This document shows positions 6,196 through 13,129 of a stretch of 24,170 nt of DNA, in pieces. Source of the stretch: a virus. The stretch lies in the IMG/VR virus record IMGVR_UViG_3300005519_000012, positions 1 to 24,170 of that record. One strand, 5' to 3'. A program made the position numbers and the translations under genes. Below the pieces are notes generated by a model. The model was not told where the DNA came from and did not search any database. It worked only from the letters and a program-made list of their open reading frames with translations. Within the stretch, counting starts at the first letter, position 1; each line of letters begins with the position of its first letter.

Positions 6196-6678
6196 ATGAA
6201 GCCCATCACGCTGACCCTGCCGTATCCAGTCTCGGCGAACGCCTACTGGGCAACGCGCATCATCCCGGCCAAGAACGGCAGGCCGGCCATGGCGATCACC
6301 TACGTCACGAAGGAAGCCGATGCCTACAAGCAGGACGTCGGCTGGCGTTGCAAGTCGGCCGGCCTGCGCGCGCCGATCACCGGCCGCGTGCAGATCGATG
6401 TGCGCCTGTATCCGGCACGCCCGCAGGATTGGCAGAAGCGCCAGCGCCAGGTCGGTGCCGTGTGGGATGACACCGTCCGTTGCATCGACCTGGACAACGC
6501 CAACAAGGTGCTGCTCGACGCGCTCAAGGGCGTGGCGATGGATGACGACAAGTGGGTCCGCCGGATCGTCGCTGAGCGCATGGAGCCGGACGAGCACGGC
6601 GCCCGCGTCATCGTCACCATCACGCCGCTCGCGGTGGTGCAGCCGCAGGAATCGCTGTTTGCGGAATCGATGGCATGA
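6196..6678 (+). CDS. rusA: RusA-family Holliday junction resolvase
   Basis: 160 residues from the ATG at 6196, behind GGAG at 6184-6187; an upstream ATG at 6154 has no ribosome site. The N-terminus LTLPYPVSANAYW is the family start. The catalytic block CIDLDNANKVLLDALKGVAMDDDKW supplies Asp98, Asp100, Lys104 and an Asp in 116-118, matching the Asp-x-Asp, Lys and later Asp of E. coli RusA. RusA enzymes cut four-way junctions formed during phage recombination and packaging. Length is longer than E. coli RusA (120) through an insertion before the catalytic block (RLYPARPQDWQKRQRQVGAV) and a C-terminal tail. Confidence 0.9.
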   Translation: MKPITLTLPYPVSANAYWATRIIPAKNGRPAMAITYVTKEADAYKQDVGWRCKSAGLRAPITGRVQIDVRLYPARPQDWQKRQRQVGAVWDDTVRCIDLDNANKVLLDALKGVAMDDDKWVRRIVAERMEPDEHGARVIVTITPLAVVQPQESLFAESMA

Positions 6679-6875
6679 CCAACTTGCACAAAATCGCAAA
6701 CCTGCGCGCGCGCCAGCTCCGGCGTCATCGCATCAAAAACAAGCTGTACGGCGGCCGCGCGCGCTGCACGACGTTCCGCGAGATCGCGCGCATCTACGCC
6801 GATCACGCTGAGTTGTGGGGCGGTCGCGGCGCACCGGTCTTCCACCTGGACATGCGCGGAGTCGCGATCCCATGA
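6675..6875 (+). CDS. Small basic hypothetical protein
   Basis: 66 residues, coupled to RusA by ATGA (6675-6678) and to the next gene by ATGA (6872-6875). The N-terminal half is strongly basic (NLRARQLRRHRIKNKLYGGR) and the second half contains a possible helix-turn-helix-like stretch (TTFREIARIYADHAEL). DNA or RNA binding is plausible from charge. No family is recognised. Confidence 0.65.
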   Translation: MTNLHKIANLRARQLRRHRIKNKLYGGRARCTTFREIARIYADHAELWGGRGAPVFHLDMRGVAIP

Positions 6876-7414
6876 CCCTGCGCCACTGGCAATACCGCGA
6901 CCCGCTGGCGCAGCTGCTGGAGCAGGAGGCGCGTACCTGCAAAGGCTGTGCTTTCGCCGTCAAGGTGTTCGACAGAGACACCTGCAGCAAAGGCAAAAAA
7001 CACGGCACACGATGCCGGCAATACATTGAACGAGAGGGAACTGCGATGCTACAACGTGCGAAAAAACCGGAGCCCGCCAACTGGCGCCAGCAGGATGGCA
7101 GCGAACTCTGCCTTGACCGGTGGGCCTGGTGGATGACCCTGAACGACCGGGACCTGGGCATAAAGGGTGGCGACCGGACGGCCAGCGAGAGCGACGCTGC
7201 CGCGATCAAGCGCGATATCGAGATCGCGGAAGCGACCGATGCGATGATGCACGGCATGCGGCCGATCCACCAGTGGGCGTTCAAGAAGAAGTTCGGCTTG
7301 GCCAGGGTATGGAACTATCCCCACGCCGATTTGGCGGTCGTCTACGCCGAGGCCGTTGCGATTTTGGAACCACGGCTCAAGAAAAATATTGCAACGCGAA
7401 CGCTGTTCGGGTAA
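6872..7414 (+). CDS. Putative Q-like late regulator with N-terminal Cys module
   Basis: 180 residues from the ATG at 6872. Residues 1-58 form a Cys module (ARTCKGCAFAV, DTCSKGKKHGTRCRQY) that resembles small stand-alone phage proteins. Residues 59-180 (LDRWAWWMTLNDRDLGIKGG, RPIHQWAFKKKFG, VVYAEAVAIL) resemble the W-rich start and helical end of phage antitermination Q proteins, by pattern only. An internal ATG at 7046 has GAGGG at 7034-7038, so a separate 122-residue protein may also be made. Support for the Q role comes from context: last gene of the early operon, followed by a terminator, tRNAs and then late genes separated by many terminators. Confidence 0.45.
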   Translation: MTLRHWQYRDPLAQLLEQEARTCKGCAFAVKVFDRDTCSKGKKHGTRCRQYIEREGTAMLQRAKKPEPANWRQQDGSELCLDRWAWWMTLNDRDLGIKGGDRTASESDAAAIKRDIEIAEATDAMMHGMRPIHQWAFKKKFGLARVWNYPHADLAVVYAEAVAILEPRLKKNIATRTLFG

Positions 7415-7427
7415 ATTTCGCTCACAG

Positions 7428-7505
7428 GCCGTTTTCGCTCGTCCAGAGAAATGTAAAACGGCTTTGCACAAAGCCCTGATCGCCCCCCCGATCGGGGCTT
7501 TTTGC
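7428..7505 (+). terminator. Hairpin followed by strong intrinsic terminator after the early operon
   Basis: AAAGCCCTGATCG (from about 7469) pairs with CGATCGGGGCTTT around a C-rich loop, with one G-T wobble, and is followed by a T run to about 7504. An upstream inverted repeat GCCGTTTT (7428-7435) / AAAACGGC (7455-7462) forms a separate hairpin. It ends the early transcript and might be the first terminator overridden by the Q-like protein. Confidence 0.85.
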
Positions 7506-7585
7506 ATTCTGGGACCAGAAGACCAGATATCAGCGGATGCCAGAGCAGCCAAACCGCGCCGGACGCTGTCACCGGCAAGAACAGG

Positions 7586-7661
7586 CGCAGGGTAGAGCAG
7601 TCGGCAGCTCGTCAGGCTCATAACCTGAAGGTCGCTGGTTCGAATCCAGCCCCTGCAACCA
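7586..7661 (+). tRNA. Initiator-type tRNA-Met (CAT anticodon)
   Basis: A full 76-base cloverleaf with encoded CCA. Acceptor 7586-7592/7651-7657, D stem GAGC/GCTC, anticodon stem TCAGG/CCTGA with loop CTCATAA (anticodon 7619-7621), T stem GCTGG/CCAGC with loop TTCGAAT. It has initiator marks: a C1 x A72 mismatch at the top of the acceptor stem, a purine-pyrimidine A11:U24 pair, and G30:C40 and G31:C39 in the anticodon stem. The third of the usual G:C pairs is A29:U41. Overall it reads as a variant of bacterial tRNA-fMet, not of elongator tRNA-Met. Confidence 0.9.
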
Positions 7662-7688
7662 TTTTTTCGATCACCACCAGGAGCATGC

Positions 7689-7958
7689 ATGTCAGGCCTT
7701 GTCCTCAACCGCCACGAGGTGGACTATGTCGACCTCACCACAATCGGCACCGTCACAATCCAGCCCGATGGTGCCGGCGGCATCAAGATCCTGGTCGACG
7801 GGTTCGAATTCGGCCACGCGGATAGTTGCCGCGAGACCGTAACGAAGGCGCTGGCATGGGCGCGGGACGTGCTGAACACCGAAGTGCAGGCGAATCGCCT
7901 GATTCCAGGCGGCCATTTGACCGCCATTGCCGGCACCGCAGAAGAAGCCGGCGAGTAA
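7689..7958 (+). CDS. Hypothetical protein between the two tRNAs
   Basis: 89 residues from the ATG at 7689, with AGGAG at 7679-7683; the ATG at 7685 is in another frame. The protein is beta-rich at first (YVDLTTIGTVTIQPDGAGG, IKILVDGFEFGH) and helical later (VTKALAWARDVLNTEV). No domain recognised. It begins 27 bases after the tRNA-Met and ends 8 bases before the tRNA-Gly, so one transcript may carry all three, with the tRNAs released by processing. Confidence 0.65.
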   Translation: MSGLVLNRHEVDYVDLTTIGTVTIQPDGAGGIKILVDGFEFGHADSCRETVTKALAWARDVLNTEVQANRLIPGGHLTAIAGTAEEAGE

Positions 7959-7966
7959 CCATCATC

Positions 7967-8040
7967 GCGTCCATAGCTCAGTGGCAGAGCAGCAGCCTTC
8001 CAAGCTGAATACCAGGGTTCGATTCCCTGTCGACGCTCCA
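7967..8040 (+). tRNA. tRNA-Gly (TCC anticodon), with stem mismatches
   Basis: 74 bases with encoded CCA. Acceptor GCGTCCA/TCGACGC, D stem GCTC/GAGC, anticodon loop CTTCCAA (TCC at 7999-8001), T stem CAGGG/CCCTG with loop TTCGATT, discriminator T as usual for bacterial tRNA-Gly. Two mismatches are visible: C x C at position 6-67 of the acceptor stem and G x A at 27-43 of the anticodon stem. It may still work, or it may be decaying. It would read GGA (and GGG) codons. Confidence 0.85.
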
Positions 8041-8072
8041 TACGTCTCCTCCATCCCTCGGGTTGGACTTCC

Positions 8073-8107
8073 GCCCGCAGCCGGTCACACGGTCGCGGGC
8101 TTTTTTT
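8073..8107 (+). terminator. Intrinsic terminator after the tRNA block
   Basis: GCCCGC (8073-8078) pairs with GCGGGC (8095-8100), followed by seven T. It ends the tRNA transcript. The T run touches the stop codon of the convergent gene to its right. Confidence 0.8.
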
Positions 8108-8384
8108 ATTCCCACTCTTCGGGCGCGTCGCGGACGTTACGTACAGCCTGTTTGAGGGTCCCGCGCTTGAACGTGAAATGTCCTTCCGTTTTCTCTGGAT
8201 CGTGGTAGAGCATCAGGATTTCAGGATCGGTGTCCGACATCGCGGCTCGGAAATTTGTGAGCTGGATATCTCCCTTCGCTGGGGTGAGATTCACAAGCGC
8301 AACACAATCATCGTAGGTGAACTGGCCGCTGAAGTTGTCGACGCCATTGATTTGCTTGCAACTAACGGTTGCTGTCTTAGTCAT
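8106..8384 (-). CDS. Hypothetical cargo protein on the opposite strand
   Basis: 92 residues, ATG at 8384-8382 behind GGGGA six bases upstream. The sequence (ATVSCKQINGVDNFSGQFTY, DPEILMLYHDPEKTEGHFTF) looks beta-rich and soluble, with no signal peptide or membrane segment and no recognised family. It reads against the phage transcript, converges on the tRNA terminator, and is visibly less GC-rich than the structural genes. This suggests a separately acquired gene expressed from the prophage. Confidence 0.65.
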   Translation of the reverse strand: MTKTATVSCKQINGVDNFSGQFTYDDCVALVNLTPAKGDIQLTNFRAAMSDTDPEILMLYHDPEKTEGHFTFKRGTLKQAVRNVRDAPEEWE

Positions 8385-8457
8385 GTGTTTCCCCTATTTA
8401 ATCCTTTGGTGGGTGCCAAATTCTAACTGGATTGGCGCACCAGGATGGAGAGAGTTC

Positions 8458-8540
8458 ACCCGATAGCCGGTTCACTCGGGGTAAAGGCCGGCAGCCGCTG
8501 ACGTAGAAGGCCTGACTCCTTCCCCAGAATATCGGGTTTT
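8458..8540 (+). other. Candidate structured RNA or regulatory element in a 219-base gap
   Basis: The gap between the minus-strand gene and the DUF2158 gene (8385-8603) has no gene. ACCCGATA (8458-8465) pairs exactly with TATCGGGT (8530-8537), followed by TTT. Inside, AGCCGG/CCGGC-type and GGGG...GGCC / GGCC...CCCC pairings are possible as alternatives. The closed stem and T-run could be a terminator-like leader or a small RNA. No match to a known riboswitch was recognised. A further imperfect pairing GGTGCCAA/TTGGCGCACC lies to its left (about 8412-8443). Confidence 0.3.
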
Positions 8541-8569
8541 CGATGGCGCGGGCGGCGGCACTCTGAGGC

Positions 8570-8575
8570 TATAAT
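8570..8575 (+). promoter_or_regulatory. Perfect -10 hexamer ahead of the DUF2158 gene
   Basis: TATAAT at 8570-8575 lies 28 bases before the ATG at 8604. No good -35 is present at 16-18 bases upstream, where the sequence is G/C-rich, so it may need an activator or be weak. With the terminator behind the gene, it makes the DUF2158 gene a free-standing unit. Confidence 0.5.
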
Positions 8576-8603
8576 CTAAACTCCAACAATAATCGGAGGG
8601 GTT

Positions 8604-8795
8604 ATGGCTGAAATCAAAAAGGGGGATGTTGTTCGCTTGAAAAGCGGAGGTCCACAGATGACGGTTGAAAAGGTCGGCAATTACTCAGGTATGGCGATGG
8701 GGCCAGAAAAAGGAGCCTTATGCGTCTGGTTCGATGCAAATAAGCCGGTTTCCAAAGTCTTCGATATTGAGATTTTGGAAAACGAAAACGACTGA
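8604..8795 (+). CDS. DUF2158 (YodC-like) small protein
   Basis: 63 residues with a strong ribosome site (GGAGGGG). The pattern KKGDVVRLKSGGPQMTVEKV, then CVWFDANKPVSKVFDIEIL, is that of the YodC/DUF2158 family, small SH3-like proteins of unknown function often carried by mobile elements. A promoter -10 in front and a terminator behind (8816-8837) make it a classic independent cargo gene between the early and late regions. Lower GC than neighbours. Confidence 0.8.
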   Translation: MAEIKKGDVVRLKSGGPQMTVEKVGNYSGMAMGPEKGALCVWFDANKPVSKVFDIEILENEND

Positions 8796-8815
8796 TCCGT
8801 TAAATTTGTATTTTT

Positions 8816-8837
8816 AGCCGCCTATGGGCGGCTTTTC
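8816..8837 (+). terminator. Intrinsic terminator behind the DUF2158 gene
   Basis: AGCCGCC (8816-8822) pairs with GGCGGCT (8827-8833) around TATG, then TTTT. It lies 13 bases before the terminase start, so late transcription entering from the left must read through it. Confidence 0.85.
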
Positions 8838-8849
8838 TATTGGTGGAAC

Positions 8850-9446
8850 ATGGGCCGCAAATCAGCACTCACGCCGGAGCAGTGGCTTGAGATCGAGCGG
8901 CGCCACGTGCTGGAGGGCGAGTCGATCAACGCTCTCGCCGCCGAATTCAAAGTCAACGAATCCTCACTGCGCCGCCGGCTCAAGCCGCGCGCCGAGGGAA
9001 AAACAGGTGGCACCGAGCAACTGAAAGACCTGGCGAAGAACAAGGCCAGGATCGACGCCGAGCAGGAGGCCATTCGGAAGCAGATCGCCGCGCTGCCCTA
9101 TGCCAAGCAGGACATCGTTCAAGACTTGGCCCAGAAGCTACGCAGCACCAGCGAACACCTGGCGTCGGCCGCCGAGCTCGGCGCCGCAACAGCGCATCGC
9201 CTTTCTCTTCTCGCAAACCAGCAGCTGGACCTGGTGGACGACGTTGACCCGCTCAAGAGTCTGCGTGCGCTGCAGGGCGTCGGCACGCTCACCAAGCTCG
9301 CCAACAGCTCGAGCGAGATCGGCATGAACCTGCTGCGCGCCAACAAGGAAGCGATGCAGCCCGACGACGAGCCGCCTGGCCCGGTCGAGGTGACATTCGT
9401 CACGAAAGACGCCCGGAAGCCAACCAATGAGGAAAATCAGCTTTGA
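8850..9446 (+). CDS. Terminase small subunit
   Basis: 198 residues. The N-terminus is a helix-turn-helix (LTPEQWLEIERRHVLEGESI, then NALAAEFKVNESSLRRRLK) suited to packaging-site recognition. The rest is helical (residues about 60-150, charged and coiled-coil-like), consistent with oligomer formation. It overlaps the large-subunit gene by 20 bases, the usual order. GGTGG five bases before the ATG serves as ribosome site. The family is assigned from the HTH and the position before terL. Confidence 0.8.
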   Translation: MGRKSALTPEQWLEIERRHVLEGESINALAAEFKVNESSLRRRLKPRAEGKTGGTEQLKDLAKNKARIDAEQEAIRKQIAALPYAKQDIVQDLAQKLRSTSEHLASAAELGAATAHRLSLLANQQLDLVDDVDPLKSLRALQGVGTLTKLANSSSEIGMNLLRANKEAMQPDDEPPGPVEVTFVTKDARKPTNEENQL

Positions 9447-10716
9447 CCTGAACGTGCCGCAGACTGCCTTTTTGCAGCTGCCGCACAAGTTCAAGGCATA
9501 CGTGGCCGGCTTCGGCTCCGGCAAGACGTTCGTCGGCTGCGCCGGCATCTCGCGGCACTTCTGGCGCTGGCCTGGTGTGAATCAGGGCTACTTCGCGCCG
9601 ACCTATCCGCAGATCCGGGACATCTTCTATCCAACGATGGAGGAGGTCGCGTTCGGCATGGGCCTGCGCACAAAGGTCAGGCAGGCGAACCACGAGGTGG
9701 ACGTCTTCGAGGGGCGGCGGTACCGCGGCACGATCATCTGCCGCTCGATGGAGAAGCCGGAAACCATCGTCGGCTTCAAGATCGGACATGGCCTGGTCGA
9801 CGAGCTCGACGTGATGACGCGTGTCAAGGCGCAGACAGCCTGGCGCAAGATCATTGCGCGGATGCGGTACAAGGAAGACGGGCTGCTCAACGGCGTCGAC
9901 GTAACGACGACACCCGAGGGATTCAAGTTCGTCTACGACCAGTTCGTCAAGGCGTTGCGCGAAAAGCCGCACCTGCAGGGGCTGTACGGCTTGATTCAGG
10001 CGAGTACCTACGACAACGAGCTGAACCTGCCAGATGACTACATTCAGTCGCTGTTCGATTCGTATCCGCCGCAGTTGATATCGGCGTACCTGCGCGGCCT
10101 GTTCGTGAACCTGGCCAGCGGAAGCGTGTATCCCGACTTCGACCGCAGGCTGAACCACACCGACGCAGTGCTGCTGGAGCGCGAGCCGATCCAGGTGGGA
10201 ATGGACTTCAACGTCCTGAACATGACCGCCTGCATCAACGTCGTTCGAGACGGCAAGCCTTTGACGGTCGATGAGCGCGCCAAGGTGCGCGACACGCCGG
10301 CCATGGCCAAGATCCTCAAGGAAGATTTCAAGGACAAGGGCCACCATGTCACGATCTACCCTGACGCCTCCGGTGGCAACACCAGCACGAAGAATGCCAG
10401 CGAGTCGGACCTTTCGATCTTGCGGCAGGCCGGCTTCACCGTTGAGGTGAACCCGTCCAATCCGTCGGTGAAGGATCGGGTCAACGCCTACAACGCGATG
10501 ATCCTGAACGCTGCCGGCGAACGCCGCTGGAAAATCAATACCGACCGGTGCCCGGTGACAACCGAAGCACTGGAACAGCAGGTCTGGGGGGCTGATGGTC
10601 AGCCAGACAAAAAGAGCGGCCACGACCACCCGAACGACGCCAACGGCTACTTCCTGGTGAAGCGCTGGCCGATTGTGAAGAACACCATGCAACGAGTGAC
10701 CATAGGCGGAGTGTAA
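9427..10716 (+). CDS. Terminase large subunit (packaging ATPase and nuclease)
   Basis: 429 residues. Walker A GFGSGKT at 28-34, Walker B with catalytic Glu in GLVDELD (about 122-128), and the coupling segment TTTPEGFKFVYDQF. The C-terminal RNase H-like nuclease is marked by GMDFN (258-262), YPDASG (311-316) and the last acidic motif in GHDHPNDANGYF (398-409). The length is normal. It pumps DNA into the prohead through the portal encoded next, and cuts the concatemer. The stop overlaps the portal start (TAATG). Confidence 0.95.
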   Translation: MRKISFDLNVPQTAFLQLPHKFKAYVAGFGSGKTFVGCAGISRHFWRWPGVNQGYFAPTYPQIRDIFYPTMEEVAFGMGLRTKVRQANHEVDVFEGRRYRGTIICRSMEKPETIVGFKIGHGLVDELDVMTRVKAQTAWRKIIARMRYKEDGLLNGVDVTTTPEGFKFVYDQFVKALREKPHLQGLYGLIQASTYDNELNLPDDYIQSLFDSYPPQLISAYLRGLFVNLASGSVYPDFDRRLNHTDAVLLEREPIQVGMDFNVLNMTACINVVRDGKPLTVDERAKVRDTPAMAKILKEDFKDKGHHVTIYPDASGGNTSTKNASESDLSILRQAGFTVEVNPSNPSVKDRVNAYNAMILNAAGERRWKINTDRCPVTTEALEQQVWGADGQPDKKSGHDHPNDANGYFLVKRWPIVKNTMQRVTIGGV

Positions 10717-12164
10717 TGGGCGTCAAGTATCAGCATCCTGACTATGTGGCGATGGCGCCGGCGTGGAAACGCTGCCGCGATGCTGCCGCTGGCCAGAGCG
10801 CCGTCCATGCCGCTGGCGAGGAGTACCTGCCGCGCCTGAAAGATCAGGACGATACCGCCTACAAGGCGTTCGTCAGGCGTACGCCGTTCTTCGGCGCGAC
10901 CTGGCGCTCGATTGAGGCCATGCTTGGGCTGCTTTTTCGGAAACCGCCGACGATCAGTGTTCCAGACAAGGGTGCTGAGCTGCTCGCGGATGTCACGCTG
11001 AGCGGCACGCCGCTGACGGTTCTGGCGAAGACCCTCAGCGAGGAGGCGATTACGGTCGGGCGCGTCGGCCTTTTCGCGGATTACCCGGAAACCAAGCCCG
11101 GCAGCACGCTTGCGGATGCGAAGCGCCAGAATTTACGGCCATCGCTGGCCATGTATTGCGCCGAGTCGATCATCAACTGGCGGTTCGCCAAGGTAGAGAA
11201 CACGTATCAGCTCACCATGGTGGTGTTGGTCGAGCAGCGACTGGACCCGGTCGACGAGTTTGAAGACAAGCCGGTGGAGCAATACCGCGTGCTCGACCTC
11301 GAGACCGGCACCGATGGCGCCGTACGTTACCGCGTGCGCGTGTTTGAGGTCCAGAAGGACAAGGACGGCAAGGACAAGGATGTCCAGATCGGTCCCACGG
11401 TCTACCCGAGCATGTCCGGCAAATCCCTCACCAAGATTCCGTTCTGGGTGATGGGCGTCGACGACCTCACGCCGGCCTGTGACCTGCCACCATTGATCGA
11501 TCTGGTGGATATGAACCTGGCGCACTACATGGTCAGTTCAGACTATGAGCATGGGTGCCACTTCGCGGGCCTGCCAACGCCGGTGATCAGCGGTTACACC
11601 GCTGAGAATGGCCCGAACGGCGAGGCTCCTGAAAAGCTATATATCGGCAGTGCGGCTGCTTGGATATTCCCGAGCCCTGAGGCCAAAGCGACTTATCTTG
11701 AGTTCACTGGTCAGGGTCTCGACGCACTGGAAAAGAACCTCGAGCGCAAAGAAAATCAGCTCGCTGTACTCGGCGCGCGATTGCTGGAGGCGCCGAAGAA
11801 GGCGGCGGAGGCAGCCGAAACGGCCGGTATTCACCGGGCCGGAGAAAATTCGGTGCTGGCTAGCACAGCGCAGACTCTGTCCATGGGAATAAAAAGGGCG
11901 CTTGCCGTCTTCTTCGAGTGGGCGCAGATTCCCGGCGAGATCAGTTTCGAGATCAACCGCGATTTCTTTCCGATGCCGATGTCTTCCGACGACTTGGTGG
12001 CGCTTACCAACGCGCTCCAGACCGGCTCGATCAGCTTCGAGACCTATTTCGCGCAGCTTCAGGCGGGCGAGGTCATTGTCGCCAGCCGAACAGTGGAGGA
12101 GGAGGACTCCGCTCGTTTGAAGAGCGCGCCCGATCCGTCCAAGACGTCGAAACCATCCACGTAG
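10716..12164 (+). CDS. Portal protein, DUF4055 family
   Basis: 482 residues. The start HPDYVAMAPAWKRCRDAAAG, followed by GEEYLPRLKDQDD and FVRRTPFFGATWRSIEAMLG, is the DUF4055 pattern. The middle (DLPPLIDLVDMNLAHYMVSSDYEH) and the late helical stretch (ALEKNLERKENQLAVLGARL) match portal clip and stem regions. The C-terminal tail is charged and ends in Ser/Thr/Pro. Position directly after the large terminase supports the portal role: a dodecameric ring at the vertex through which DNA passes. The gene is followed by a terminator before the scaffold gene. Confidence 0.85.
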   Translation: MGVKYQHPDYVAMAPAWKRCRDAAAGQSAVHAAGEEYLPRLKDQDDTAYKAFVRRTPFFGATWRSIEAMLGLLFRKPPTISVPDKGAELLADVTLSGTPLTVLAKTLSEEAITVGRVGLFADYPETKPGSTLADAKRQNLRPSLAMYCAESIINWRFAKVENTYQLTMVVLVEQRLDPVDEFEDKPVEQYRVLDLETGTDGAVRYRVRVFEVQKDKDGKDKDVQIGPTVYPSMSGKSLTKIPFWVMGVDDLTPACDLPPLIDLVDMNLAHYMVSSDYEHGCHFAGLPTPVISGYTAENGPNGEAPEKLYIGSAAAWIFPSPEAKATYLEFTGQGLDALEKNLERKENQLAVLGARLLEAPKKAAEAAETAGIHRAGENSVLASTAQTLSMGIKRALAVFFEWAQIPGEISFEINRDFFPMPMSSDDLVALTNALQTGSISFETYFAQLQAGEVIVASRTVEEEDSARLKSAPDPSKTSKPST

Positions 12165-12196
12165 CGCCGCCAGGCGGTGCTGCACCCTGAGTCTCA

Positions 12197-12219
12197 AGCC
12201 CGGTCAAGCCGGGCTTTTT
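12197..12219 (+). terminator. Intrinsic terminator between portal and scaffold genes
   Basis: AGCCCGG (12197-12203) pairs with CCGGGCT (12209-12215) around TCAAG, followed by TTTTT. The 100-base gap around it contains no other clear signal except AAGGGG ahead of the next start. Confidence 0.85.
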
Positions 12220-12270
12220 CGTTTCCGCGCGGCGAAGCCGCAAACATCAACCATCCCAAGGGGATAAATC

Positions 12271-13068
12271 ATGCATCTTTCCATCAGCAAACTCCTGAAA
12301 CACCTGCTCATCAACTTTTTCCGCTTCAACGCCGCCGATGACGGTGGTGGAGGTGGCACGGCGCCGGTAATCACTCCTGAAATCCAGGCTGTGATCGACG
12401 CCGCGGTGGCCGACAGCGTGAGGGGCCTCAAGGCCAAGAACGACGAGCTGATCGGCGCCGAGAAGAAGCTCAAAGAGCAGATGAAGCAGTACGACGGCAT
12501 CGACCCGGTCAAGACCAAGGAAATGTTGGCCCGCCTGGAAAACGATGCCGAAGCAAAGCTCATTGCTGACGGGAAGATCAACGAGGTCATCGAAGCGCGC
12601 ACCGAAAAGCTGCGTGCAGAGCTTGGCCGGCAGGTTAAAGAAGCCCAGGAAGTAGCGGCGGCAGAAGCAAAACGCGCCACCGCCTACGAAGGCCGCGTGC
12701 TGGATGACGCCTTGCGCGCAGCAGCCACGACCGCCGGGCTGCATCCCCATGCGATCGAAGACGCCCTGTTTCGCGGGCGCGCCATGTTCAAACTCAACCA
12801 GGACGGCCAGGCCGTACAGCTGGGAGACGATGGGCAGCCGGTTCTGGGGAAGGATGGCAAGAGCCCCTTCAGCCCGTCCGAATGGCTCGACAGCATGAAA
12901 GAGAAGGCACCGCACTGGTTCCCAGCCGGGAATGCCGGTAGCGGTGGTGGCGCAGGTGGCTTAAAGGGCCAGCAAGGTGCCAAAACAATGCAACGCAGTC
13001 AATTCGATCAACTGGACCCCGTGGCCAAGAAGGCGGCCATGGATGCAGGTACAGCGCTGGTCGACTGA
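12271..13068 (+). CDS. Scaffold-like prohead protein
   Basis: 265 residues with AAGGGG at good spacing. After a short hydrophobic-basic start (SKLLKHLLINFFRF) and a Gly run, residues about 35-150 are charged, helical and coiled-coil-like (KAKNDELIGAEKKLKEQMKQ, EARTEKLRAELGRQVKEAQE). A short C-terminal segment after a Gly-rich linker (MQRSQFDQLDPVAKKAAMD) is of the type that binds coat protein. Composition and location immediately before the coat gene fit a scaffolding protein that shapes the prohead and then leaves. The family is not proven. Confidence 0.65.
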   Translation: MHLSISKLLKHLLINFFRFNAADDGGGGGTAPVITPEIQAVIDAAVADSVRGLKAKNDELIGAEKKLKEQMKQYDGIDPVKTKEMLARLENDAEAKLIADGKINEVIEARTEKLRAELGRQVKEAQEVAAAEAKRATAYEGRVLDDALRAAATTAGLHPHAIEDALFRGRAMFKLNQDGQAVQLGDDGQPVLGKDGKSPFSPSEWLDSMKEKAPHWFPAGNAGSGGGAGGLKGQQGAKTMQRSQFDQLDPVAKKAAMDAGTALVD

Positions 13069-13089
13069 TTGCTCCCTCAAGCACTACGA

Positions 13090-13114
13090 AGCCCGCTCTC
13101 TGCGGGCTTTTTTT
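13090..13114 (+). terminator. Intrinsic terminator between scaffold and coat genes
   Basis: AGCCCGC (13090-13096) pairs with GCGGGCT (13102-13108) around TCTCT, with a seven-T run. It lies only about 15 bases before the coat start codon. Confidence 0.85.
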
Positions 13115-13129
13115 ATGGGCGCTTCAATC

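Noticed and set aside
7479-7491. A sixth iteron-like word, TCGCCCCCCCGAT
   Set aside because: It has one additional C and lies in the loop and stem of the early terminator, far from the phased array; chance similarity is the simpler reading.
7415-8105. An attachment site at the tRNA genes
   Set aside because: Both tRNAs lie between early and late genes, complete with CCA and without a nearby integrase or repeated tRNA 3' end, so they are phage cargo, not the integration target.
9400-10692. Long leftward frame opposite the large terminase gene
   Set aside because: The plus strand carries Walker A, Walker B and nuclease motifs; the minus product has no recognisable domain.
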